Positions 49,194-56,932 of a DNA stretch of 64,000 nucleotides are shown in pieces. The stretch is from Bdellovibrio bacteriovorus str. Tiberius (GTDB lineage: Bacteria > Bdellovibrionota > Bdellovibrionia > Bdellovibrionales > Bdellovibrionaceae): the NCBI RefSeq assembly GCF_000317895.1, contig NC_019567.1, positions 496,001-560,000 of the forward strand, read 5' to 3'. Every line of letters begins with the position of its first letter. The first letter of the stretch is position 1. The notes beneath the pieces are model-generated. The model was not told the origin of the DNA. It worked only from the letters and a program-made list of their open reading frames with translations, and made no database searches. The position numbers were made by a program, and so were the translations under genes.

Positions 49194-50340
49194 TTTTGTC
49201 ATGATGATGCTGGGGCTTTATCTGTCACAAAAGTACGTGGCGGTGGTTTTCTCTGGCCTGCAAAAAAGTTTTCTGGAAAAGGGGTTGGACACAACTCTGG
49301 GGAAAATGTTCATCCGCGCTTTGGATGTGGTGGTGCTGGAAGCATCCCCGCAAAAGTCTTTGTACTCGGGAATGGCGCTTTTAAATTTGCGTGTTCTGGG
49401 AACTCGTCCCAGTGCTTTGCTGATGTGTCTTAGCACCCTGGGTGCGTGGTGGGTGTTGATTCTGGGTTTGTTGTTCATGAGCTTTAACGGTTACTTCCTG
49501 CTGGGGCTTGCTGGCGTGGGTCTGCTGACGGTTTTTTTGTCCGTGCAGATTAAAAACATTCTGGGCTGGGTTCTGGGAACGGGGCTTTTCCTGGTGGGTG
49601 GTGAAACCATGCTTCGTAATGCCAGTGTGTTGATGACGACCCTGGGGCAAAGTGATCTGGCTTACTTCCTGGCGGATGGCCGTTTTCCGACGGTGATTGC
49701 ATTGTTCTGTCTGGCGGCTTTGATCAGTTTGATTGTGCAGCTGGAATTCTGGTCCCTGGCATTGGCTTTGGGGTTGCTGTTGACCAACACCATTTCTTTC
49801 AACGCGGCCCTGGGCTTGGTTGCGGGGGAGCGTGTGGGTCGCATGCTTTTCTTCTGGTGGCAAAGCCGCTCGTTGAATCAGGAATGCCGTCGCATTGGGA
49901 CTCAGTTTGCGATGGTTTCGGCCAGCGGGGCGTTCCTGGGTATGATGATCGCGGGTGAAGTCCGCACTTTGCTGAATCTGGGTTTCACCAGCGGGACAGC
50001 CGCGGCACAGGATAAAACCCTGCAGTTTGTTCTGTTGTTTGCTTTGATTTTGGGTGTGCAGTGGGTGGCGCAGATGATCTGGGGTCATTTCGGCGGCAAC
50101 GTGAAGGTTGATGAAATGCAGGCGTCCCGCTATTTTGGTCCGACCTGGAAACGCTGGGAGCTTCTGTCCGCCACCGTGATGTCCTGGGCCCGTGAAAAAG
50201 TCCACAAGCGACACAGCGAGATCCGCTATCACCTGCAGGGTCTGGGCAGTTTGAAAGAAGGGCAGGTGCCCGAGCACATTCAAGCCCGACTAAAGGCCGA
50301 AGAAGAACAGCTCAATATGTTCCTTCACGACTGGGCGTGA
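49171..50340 (+). CDS. Multi-pass membrane protein of uncertain family
   Basis: 389 residues from ATG 49171 (GGTGG six bases upstream), preferred over an upstream ATG that would lack membrane character. Around seven or eight hydrophobic helices fill residues 1-290 (GSFVMMMLGLYLS, WWVLILGLLFMSFNGYFLLG, ALALGLLLTNTISF), followed by a charged C-terminal cytoplasmic tail with helix-forming Arg/Glu. The repeated short helix-loop with GxxxGR-type ends faintly recalls Na+/phosphate cotransporter proteins, but the signature residues are missing and I do not assign it. It overlaps rsmJ and is followed 23 bases later by the SpoIIE-like gene. Confidence 0.6.
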   Translation: MILMWLGSFVMMMLGLYLSQKYVAVVFSGLQKSFLEKGLDTTLGKMFIRALDVVVLEASPQKSLYSGMALLNLRVLGTRPSALLMCLSTLGAWWVLILGLLFMSFNGYFLLGLAGVGLLTVFLSVQIKNILGWVLGTGLFLVGGETMLRNASVLMTTLGQSDLAYFLADGRFPTVIALFCLAALISLIVQLEFWSLALALGLLLTNTISFNAALGLVAGERVGRMLFFWWQSRSLNQECRRIGTQFAMVSASGAFLGMMIAGEVRTLLNLGFTSGTAAAQDKTLQFVLLFALILGVQWVAQMIWGHFGGNVKVDEMQASRYFGPTWKRWELLSATVMSWAREKVHKRHSEIRYHLQGLGSLKEGQVPEHIQARLKAEEEQLNMFLHDWA

Positions 50341-50363
50341 AAAAGAATTTAATATAAGCCGTC

Positions 50364-51257
50364 ATGGCAAAAGAACAAGACGAACTCAAAGAGCGAATTT
50401 CAGAACTGGAACATGAACTGGCGGTGAAAGAGGCAGAGCTTCACCGTTACCGCCTTGAGCTTTCCAAGGCCAATGGCGCCCTGGAAAAGATGATTGCCCA
50501 GATCAGCCAGGAGCTGAAGCTGGCGCAGGTCATGCAAAAGTTTCTTTCGCCCACTGAACTTCCCAATGTCCAGGGTTTTGAGTTCAGCACCAAATTCCTT
50601 CCCGGCACTCGTTCGGGGGGTGACTACTTCGATATCTTTGAACACGAAGACAAACTCAAGTTCGGCATTCTGATTTCCAGTGCCAGCGGTTACTCGCTGT
50701 CTTCGGTGTTGTTGTCCGTGATCATTAAAATTTCTTCGCAGATCGAGGCCCGTCGCGGTTTGGAGGCCCACAAAGTGCTGGCGTTGCTGGCCAAGGAAGT
50801 TGTGCCGTCCATCCAGAATGAAGACAAAGCCAGCGTGTTCTACGGGATCGTGGATCGCCGCAATTTTGAAATGCAGTACTGCTCTGTCGGGAACATCGAC
50901 GGCTTCATGCAGGTCTATGGTCAGGACAGTCTGGTGGAGCTTCTGCCGACCGGTCCAAGTCTGGGCAAGGACTTTAACACGGAGCCACAAAGCCGGGTGA
51001 TCCAGCTCAATCCGCGGGATCGTCTGATTATGGCGACCGAAGGTTTGAAGCTGTCCCAAAATTCCCTGGGGGTGAACTGGGGTGGACACGGGATTTCCGA
51101 GGCGATTTCTCGGGCCCCGAAGCAGGGTGTGCATGAGCTGCGCAACGAGATTCTGCTCTCGAATGAGCGATACTCAGGTAAACAGGATCCCGTCCGGGAC
51201 CAGACACTGATCGTCACCGAAGTTAAAGACAGAGTCATCAAGCTCGCCAGCCGGTAA
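50364..51257 (+). CDS. SpoIIE/RsbU-like PP2C domain protein with altered metal-binding residues
   Basis: 297 residues. A ~60-residue coiled coil (LKERISELEHELAVKEAELH) leads to a SpoIIE domain: LPGTRSGGDYFDIFEHED, later YCSVGNIDGFMQVY, LPTGPSLGKDF and RDRLIMATEGLKLSQNSLG, ending PVRDQTLIVTEV. Active PP2C phosphatases of this type coordinate metals with Asp in a DVSGHG motif; here it reads SSASGYS. The terminal TDGL is TEGL. GGDYFD and the final Asp are kept. It may be inactive or strongly altered, perhaps a partner-binding protein. Linked with the upstream membrane protein gene. Confidence 0.75.
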   Translation: MAKEQDELKERISELEHELAVKEAELHRYRLELSKANGALEKMIAQISQELKLAQVMQKFLSPTELPNVQGFEFSTKFLPGTRSGGDYFDIFEHEDKLKFGILISSASGYSLSSVLLSVIIKISSQIEARRGLEAHKVLALLAKEVVPSIQNEDKASVFYGIVDRRNFEMQYCSVGNIDGFMQVYGQDSLVELLPTGPSLGKDFNTEPQSRVIQLNPRDRLIMATEGLKLSQNSLGVNWGGHGISEAISRAPKQGVHELRNEILLSNERYSGKQDPVRDQTLIVTEVKDRVIKLASR

Positions 51258-51361
51258 AGCAGGGTCGTTGGACCGAATGCCGGTGGTTCCGAGAAACTGA
51301 TTGTTACTATGTTTTCAGTCGCGGGGTTTGTAAGACCTAGGATCGGGAACCGCGTGACAAC

Positions 51362-51389
51362 TTGTGAAAACTCCTGTTAAGTCTACAAT
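51362..51389 (+). promoter_or_regulatory. Sigma-70-type promoter of gltA
   Basis: TTGTGA (51362-51367), 16-base spacer, TACAAT (51384-51389), about 42 bases upstream of the gltA start. Confidence 0.55.
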
Positions 51390-51431
51390 GTTTAAAAAAG
51401 AAGTATTTGATAAGTCAGAAAGGAAACTACG

Positions 51432-52571
51432 ATGGCTGAAGTAAATATCTATGAAGGCGCCTTGGACAAGGGTTTGGAAGGCGTTGTTGCATGTACGACG
51501 AAAGTATCTTTTATCGTCGGTGATTCTCTAAATTTCCGTGGTTACACGATCGATGATCTTGCTGCGAATTCAACTTTTGAGGAAGTAACTTATCTTCTTT
51601 GGAACGACAAACTTCCAAATGCTCAAGAGCTGGCGGCATTCTCCACTCAACTTCGCAATGAAATGGCTTTGAGCCCTGATTTCATCAAAGTTTTGAAAGC
51701 AATCCCTACCAATGTTCACCCAATGGGTTGGTTGCGTACGGCTGTTTCTTTGATGGCGCACTGGGATTCTGATGCTAACGACAACGGCGCTGAAGCAAAC
51801 TTGCGCAAGTCTGTTCGTTTGACAGCGAAAATGGGCACTCTTCTTTGCGCATTCGATGCAATCCGCAAGGGTAAAGAGCCTGTGGCTCCTAAAACTGACA
51901 AATCCATGGCTTGGAACATGATGTACATGCTGGGCGGCGGAGCTGAGCCAAAAGCTGAGCACGTAAAAGTGATGGACACTTGCTTGATCCTTCACGCTGA
52001 CCACGAGCTGAACTGCTCTGCGTTCGCAACTCGCGTAACGGCTTCTTCATTGTCTGACCTTCACTCTGCGATCGTGTCTGCGATTGGCGCGTTGAAAGGT
52101 CCTTTGCACGGTGGTGCGAACGAACAAGTGATCCTGATGCTGCAAAAAATCGGCAACATGGAAAAAGCCCAACAGTTCGTTAAAGACGCTTTGGCTGCAA
52201 AAGAAAAAGTTATGGGTATCGGTCACCGCGTTTACAAAAACGGCGACCCTCGCGCTCGTATCCTGCGCAGCATGTCCGACAAGTTGACTAAAGATGCTGG
52301 TATTCACCACATGTACGAAATGTCCACTTTGATCGACGATACCATGTTCAACGAAAAAGGTTTGATGCCGAACGTGGACTTCTACTCTGCAACTGTATAC
52401 TTCTCTATGGGCATCCCGACAGATTTGTTCACTCCGATCTTCGCGGCTTCCCGTATTTCCGGCTGGTGCGCACACGCTTTCGAGCAGTACGCAAACAACC
52501 GTATCTACCGTCCTCGTGGCAAATGGGCAGGCAAAGAGGGTCTGAAATGGACTCCGGCCAACCAACGCTAG
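51432..52571 (+). CDS. gltA: Citrate synthase (possibly also 2-methylcitrate synthase)
   Basis: 379 residues, the short Gram-positive/archaeal-like type. Joins acetyl-CoA and oxaloacetate at the entry to the TCA cycle. Catalytic residues: His in GPLHGGANEQV, His in GIGHRVYKNGDPRA and Asp in PNVDFYSATVYF; also LILHADHELNCSAFATRV. FRGYTIDDLAANSTFEEVTY is the N-terminal signature. Codons are strongly optimised, as for recA, suggesting high expression. AGGAAA is well spaced before the ATG, a sigma-70 promoter precedes it and a terminator follows, so it is monocistronic. 2-methylcitrate synthase activity cannot be excluded. Confidence 0.95.
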   Translation: MAEVNIYEGALDKGLEGVVACTTKVSFIVGDSLNFRGYTIDDLAANSTFEEVTYLLWNDKLPNAQELAAFSTQLRNEMALSPDFIKVLKAIPTNVHPMGWLRTAVSLMAHWDSDANDNGAEANLRKSVRLTAKMGTLLCAFDAIRKGKEPVAPKTDKSMAWNMMYMLGGGAEPKAEHVKVMDTCLILHADHELNCSAFATRVTASSLSDLHSAIVSAIGALKGPLHGGANEQVILMLQKIGNMEKAQQFVKDALAAKEKVMGIGHRVYKNGDPRARILRSMSDKLTKDAGIHHMYEMSTLIDDTMFNEKGLMPNVDFYSATVYFSMGIPTDLFTPIFAASRISGWCAHAFEQYANNRIYRPRGKWAGKEGLKWTPANQR

Positions 52572-52594
52572 GAATTTCGGTTTAAGATCGAATG

Positions 52595-52626
52595 AAAAAG
52601 GGAGCTGCAAAGCTCCCTTTTTTTAT
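52595..52626. terminator. Bidirectional terminator between gltA and the S1 protease gene
   Basis: AAAAAGGGAGCT and AGCTCCCTTTTT pair around GCAA, with more Ts following. It lies at the meeting of two converging genes. Confidence 0.92.
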
Positions 52627-53456
52627 TTGTCGGAATGATCAGACAGAATTTTCAGATTTTTATGGATCCAGTCCATTTGATTGGCCACGTTGACATAGGC
52701 CGCCCGGCCATAACAGTCATTCGAAGGGATCGGGTCCGCTTTGTATTTGAAAGTGGCGTGGGTGATGCCGATGATCACGGGCTCACCGTTTTCATCCGCC
52801 TTCAGCAAGGGTCCGCCGGAATCACCCTGGCAGATGCCGATGCCATTTTTCTGGTTTCCGATCAGATGGGTTTCATTGATCTCAGAAATGATGGTCGGGG
52901 TTGAATGCAGGATGCCCCGTTCTTTGACCCGGGCGCCGTCAGACGTTTTGCCATAGCCGATGGCCAGATAGTTGGTTGGTTGTTCCAGAGTTGTTACAGG
53001 CTGCAGTCCCAGGATTTTCAGGCGTGTTGGTTTGGGATCGCGGATCTTGATCAGGGCGATGTCATCAGCTCCCAGTTTCGATGTGTCCCGAACAAAGTTT
53101 TCGTGTGGGATGATTTTGTCTATGCGAAGGACTTTTCTTTTTTCCTCCAGGGGATTCAAGCCATAGGCAATATCATAAGTGGCGCCTTTTTCATCCACAC
53201 AGTGGGCGGCAGTCAGAATCACATCTTCAGCAATGAAAGCGCCGGTGCAGATGCCCGAGCTTTTGAAAAGAAAAGATCCTTTGCTCCCGCGTATCATGAC
53301 GACCCAGTTGGCGCGGGGATCGGTGTTGGTGACACGACGGCCACCGACGATGGCAGAGTCATCATCGTCAGGCAACGAGTGCTCGAACGCGGTCTCTTGT
53401 GCAGATGGCGCGCAGGCACTCAGTAAAAATAGAAAACTCAGGAAGCACTTCTTCAC
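52623..53456 (-). CDS. Trypsin-fold serine protease (S1) with lipoprotein signal
   Basis: 277 residues from GTG 53456. Lipobox FLLSAC puts a lipidated Cys at 15. A tetra-Asp (30-33) precedes IVGG (36-39), the zymogen layout of animal trypsinogens. Catalytic triad: ILTAAHCVD, ADDIALIKI and GICQGDSGGPLL. The residue matching chymotrypsin 189 is Gly, so Lys/Arg specificity is not expected; aromatic or small residues are more likely. Three bases separate it from the upstream metalloprotease-like lipoprotein, an operon of two surface hydrolases that could act on prey proteins. Confidence 0.92.
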   Translation of the reverse strand: MKKCFLSFLFLLSACAPSAQETAFEHSLPDDDDSAIVGGRRVTNTDPRANWVVMIRGSKGSFLFKSSGICTGAFIAEDVILTAAHCVDEKGATYDIAYGLNPLEEKRKVLRIDKIIPHENFVRDTSKLGADDIALIKIRDPKPTRLKILGLQPVTTLEQPTNYLAIGYGKTSDGARVKERGILHSTPTIISEINETHLIGNQKNGIGICQGDSGGPLLKADENGEPVIIGITHATFKYKADPIPSNDCYGRAAYVNVANQMDWIHKNLKILSDHSDK

Positions 53457-53459
53457 AAA

Positions 53460-55157
53460 TTATATCTCGCAGGAATTAAGGGCTTTGGAGTTTTGCGCAG
53501 ACACCAGTTTTTTGCAAGTGTCTGGGATTGTTTCTTTACGAACTTGCGCAATTTGCAAGGCGCGGTACAGACCTGAGGAATGCACAGCTTCGACACCTTC
53601 AACAATTTGAACTTTCAAAGACGGATCTTTTTCTTCAGAAGCGAAGAAGCATCCATAGTTCGATTGTTTTTTAGGCAGAACGTTTTGCAGTTGTGACACA
53701 ACCTTAGCTGCCAGCACGTCCGAGAAATCTTCATTCAGGAACTGGGTGGATCCCTGCTTGTCTGTCAGGCAGGCTTTCGCGGTTTCAAACTGTTTTGCAT
53801 GCGCAAACACGTGGTGGGCGAACTCGTGCGCCAGAATGGAAATTCCATAAGTCGGCAGTTTCACAGACATCCAGCTGACCTTGATACCGATAAGTCCCGG
53901 GCTGGCAAAATCAGAAATACCCAGGTTTACCAGATCATCACAAAGCATGTCGTTTTCACCCAGGGTCTGCGACAGCAAAGCACCCAGCATCAGTGTTGTG
54001 GATGCGTCCATTTTTAGAAGCATCTCCACTTGCAATTTGTCGGTGCGGGCTCTGTCGGTCAGTGATTGAGCCAGGGATTTGGACAGATCATTGATGGACT
54101 CAGGCATATAGACGCTGATCTTTTTCACGATTTCATATGCGGGATCCTGAGAGTTCAGGTTTTTCAAAACCTGTTCGCGCACCACTTCCACTTTTTCCTG
54201 GAAGGCAGTCACGTCTTTGACTTCCGGATACAGATTGAGCCCTTGGTACATGCGCACTTCGCAGGCTGATTTCAGACCGGGAGCTTCAGCAAGACGCTTT
54301 TGCAGGCGGGTTTTCAAATCGGACTTCGCCAGATTGGTGCGGATGGTTTCGGCCTGCAGGGGCAGAGCATCGGCAATAGCCGTCTCTTTCAAGGTCAGTG
54401 TGTGCACCAAGCGCACGCTGTAAGAACTTTGAATCAGATCCTTCAGTTCAGTTGCGTCGGCAGTGCCACCGGCTTTCAAGCGGGCGATGACCCCGTGGTC
54501 CAGGTCGATAAATCGGAAGCCGATGGCCTTATTTAAAGTCTCCTGCATTTCAAGGACAAGGTTGATTTCGGCACGGGCTGCATCCATCACAGTTTTTTCC
54601 GGATGCATTGCCAACAGATAGGCCTGAGGTCCCTGCAGGTGCGCCCGGTCGTTGGCCTTTGCAAAGTCATATTCGCCAATCTTGGCAAAGATCGCTTTTC
54701 GGTCAGATTCTGAAATGTCTTTTCCGCTCAGGATATAGATGACTTTGATCAAACGCATTTGCGTTTCGTTCAGTTCTGCATTGGCAAATTCAGATTCTTT
54801 CGCCTGCAGTTGATTCAGGGTGGTGGTGTGCAGTTGCACCTTGGCATTGATCACTTCTTTTAAGCGGCCGTCCAGATGTTGCTGGTAATAAGCCTTCTGA
54901 GTGTCACTTGGTTGGGCTGCCTTCGCCATCAAATTTGCGTAGGAGATCTCTGTCGACTGAGAGGCGCACAGATCCTGATAACACAGTTGTTCTGAGGTCA
55001 TTGCGGCTCTTTCCGCCTTTTGTTTTTCAGTCAGGGGAACTGCGGTTTTGGTGGCCTTGGCAGTGCGCACGGGATTGTTGGACTGCTTTTTACATGCAGC
55101 CAGATTTACGCTGACGGCAACCAAACCCAGAGTCAGAAGTGATTTTGACCATCTCAT
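53460..55157 (-). CDS. Lipoprotein with HExxH metalloprotease motif
   Basis: 565 residues from ATG 55157, chosen because GGGAGG precedes it by seven bases; an in-frame TTG at 55172 overlaps that site. Lipobox SVNLAAC. A long helical, Gln/Ala/Leu-rich N-terminal region of about 400 residues leads to a zinc-protease core TYGISILAHEFAHHVFAHAK with downstream NEDFSDVLAAKVV, whose Asp/Glu may be the third metal ligand. The rest is of no named family I know. The next gene on the same transcript encodes an S1 protease; GTG 53456 is reached after three bases. Confidence 0.75.
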   Translation of the reverse strand: MRWSKSLLTLGLVAVSVNLAACKKQSNNPVRTAKATKTAVPLTEKQKAERAAMTSEQLCYQDLCASQSTEISYANLMAKAAQPSDTQKAYYQQHLDGRLKEVINAKVQLHTTTLNQLQAKESEFANAELNETQMRLIKVIYILSGKDISESDRKAIFAKIGEYDFAKANDRAHLQGPQAYLLAMHPEKTVMDAARAEINLVLEMQETLNKAIGFRFIDLDHGVIARLKAGGTADATELKDLIQSSYSVRLVHTLTLKETAIADALPLQAETIRTNLAKSDLKTRLQKRLAEAPGLKSACEVRMYQGLNLYPEVKDVTAFQEKVEVVREQVLKNLNSQDPAYEIVKKISVYMPESINDLSKSLAQSLTDRARTDKLQVEMLLKMDASTTLMLGALLSQTLGENDMLCDDLVNLGISDFASPGLIGIKVSWMSVKLPTYGISILAHEFAHHVFAHAKQFETAKACLTDKQGSTQFLNEDFSDVLAAKVVSQLQNVLPKKQSNYGCFFASEEKDPSLKVQIVEGVEAVHSSGLYRALQIAQVRKETIPDTCKKLVSAQNSKALNSCEI

Positions 55158-55402
55158 TTTGAGACCTCCCAAAAAAGTTCAACAGCTGTAGATCTTTTAT
55201 GCGATGAACTCGCATTGGATTGCAGCCGGGGAACGATGTTGTTACTGAGAATGATAAGGAGCAAAGTCGGAGCCAGTTTTTTGTGGCAAAACATCCAGTT
55301 TGTTTTGTTTTGGAAATCTTCAAGTCCGTCGACCAGACCCAGCCTAACAATGCCGCAAGAACGGAGACAAAATTAATTTAAAAGAAGACATGAGGAGGGG
55401 TT
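55158..55402. other. Divergent promoter region between two secreted-protein genes
   Basis: About 245 bp between the metalloprotease-like lipoprotein (left) and an L,D-transpeptidase (right). It must hold both promoters. I see no gene and no strong palindrome. Confidence 0.5.
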
Positions 55403-56920
55403 ATGGAGTTGGTGCGTCTCATGGGTTTCTTGACTGTTCTGAGCCTTGCTTTGAGTGCGAACGCGCAGAATTCAAAGGACTACTTGGTCGTTGTGGACAG
55501 AATTCCGGTAAGTGAACTGCGCTGGGTGATGACACAGTCAGGGGATCACGGAGTCAATGCGAAGAGCTACTGGTCGGATTCAATGGAGCAAACTTTTTTG
55601 GTGGATCCGTTAAATCCCGCTTTGCGAAATCAGGCGAGTATTAATTATTTGCGCCTGTTGCAGAATGTTTCCACCGGCATCGTCGATCCGGCACTGGTGG
55701 GCGTGGATGTGAAACTGACCAAGAAAAAATTCCCGACACCTGTTGAGCTGCAGACAGCTTTGGCTGCCGCCGGGCAAAACCCCAACGTCCTGTTGGAGTC
55801 CATGTCTTCACAAATGCCCCAGTATCTGGCATTGCGTGACAGCCTTCGCAAAATGAACAATGCCTGCGTGAATAATCTTTGGCCCGCACTGCCCAAAGTT
55901 AAAAAAACTTTGAAGCTGGGTGGCAAAGACCCGATTGTGATTCCACTAAAGATCCGTATCGCTCAACTGGGCTATCCTATGGCCAGCTTTGACAACGTTT
56001 ATGATGAGCAGATGGTGGCTGCGGTGAATGATATTCAGTGGAACCTGCGGTTTAAACCCGACAGCAAGATTTCTCCGGGAGGAAAAACCTGGAAATATCT
56101 GAATGTGTCCTGTCAGGACCGTATGCGACAGATCCGCCTGGATATGGAAAAGCTGCGCTGGTTCCCTCAATACGTGGAAGAACGCTATATCTTTGTGAAC
56201 CTGGCGATGTCCTATTTCAGTCTGGTCGATAAAAGCGGCGGAGGTTTCTATTCGATGAGCTTCCGCACCATCAACGGCCGGCCTGAAAGAAAATCACCGA
56301 CCATGAAAGACAAAATCGTTTACATTGTGATCAACCCATTCTGGGTGGTGCCACCGACGATCTTCCGCGAAGACAAGGTTGAAGAGATCAAGAACCTGTG
56401 GCCATGGGAAATTCGTCAATACTTTGATTCCCGCCATTATCAGGTCTGGAACAAGTCATTCACCCAAAGAATCGATCCGGCCACTATTGACTGGTACAAT
56501 ATGGATCCCACTCAGGATGCCAATATTTATATCCGTCAAAGCCCGCACCGCATGAATGCGCTGGGTTCACTGAAATTCATGATGACCAATTCCTATGCGA
56601 TCTATCTGCATGATACGAATCAGCGGGAATTGTTTGCCGAGCCTCATCGACTGCTTAGTTCCGGTTGTGTGCGGGTGGAAAAACCCGTGGATCTGGCAGA
56701 ATACCTGATGAAGGGAACCGAGTGGGACCGTGCCGCGATCGAACGCTATATGGCAAAACCGGGGGAAGTGCTGGATAAAGACACCAAGGTTCAACTGAAA
56801 CAGCAGATACCGGTCTATATGGTGTTCCTGACATCGCAGCTGAGTTCTGATGGAATTCTGCGCTTTGCCGAGGACTCTTACAGACAGGGCACCCGTTTGT
56901 TAAGACTGGGTGCCTGGTAG
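55403..56920 (+). CDS. Large L,D-transpeptidase of the YcbB/LdtD type
   Basis: 505 residues with a signal peptide (ends SANAQNS). The layout matches YcbB: an N-terminal helical region, a putative peptidoglycan-binding part (KIRIAQLGYPMASFDNVYDE), then the catalytic domain with RYIFVNLAMSYFSLVDKSGG, INPFWVVPPTIF and the active site NSYAIYLHDTNQRELF... LLSSGCVRVEKPVDLAEYLM, whose Cys is the nucleophile. It makes 3-3 cross-links in the periplasm. With the YkuD gene at 44.7 kb this is the second L,D-transpeptidase in the window. GAGGAGG lies before the ATG. It converges with the Met/Gly-rich gene with no terminator between. Confidence 0.9.
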   Translation: MELVRLMGFLTVLSLALSANAQNSKDYLVVVDRIPVSELRWVMTQSGDHGVNAKSYWSDSMEQTFLVDPLNPALRNQASINYLRLLQNVSTGIVDPALVGVDVKLTKKKFPTPVELQTALAAAGQNPNVLLESMSSQMPQYLALRDSLRKMNNACVNNLWPALPKVKKTLKLGGKDPIVIPLKIRIAQLGYPMASFDNVYDEQMVAAVNDIQWNLRFKPDSKISPGGKTWKYLNVSCQDRMRQIRLDMEKLRWFPQYVEERYIFVNLAMSYFSLVDKSGGGFYSMSFRTINGRPERKSPTMKDKIVYIVINPFWVVPPTIFREDKVEEIKNLWPWEIRQYFDSRHYQVWNKSFTQRIDPATIDWYNMDPTQDANIYIRQSPHRMNALGSLKFMMTNSYAIYLHDTNQRELFAEPHRLLSSGCVRVEKPVDLAEYLMKGTEWDRAAIERYMAKPGEVLDKDTKVQLKQQIPVYMVFLTSQLSSDGILRFAEDSYRQGTRLLRLGAW

Positions 56921-56932
56921 TTGGCTGAAAAC

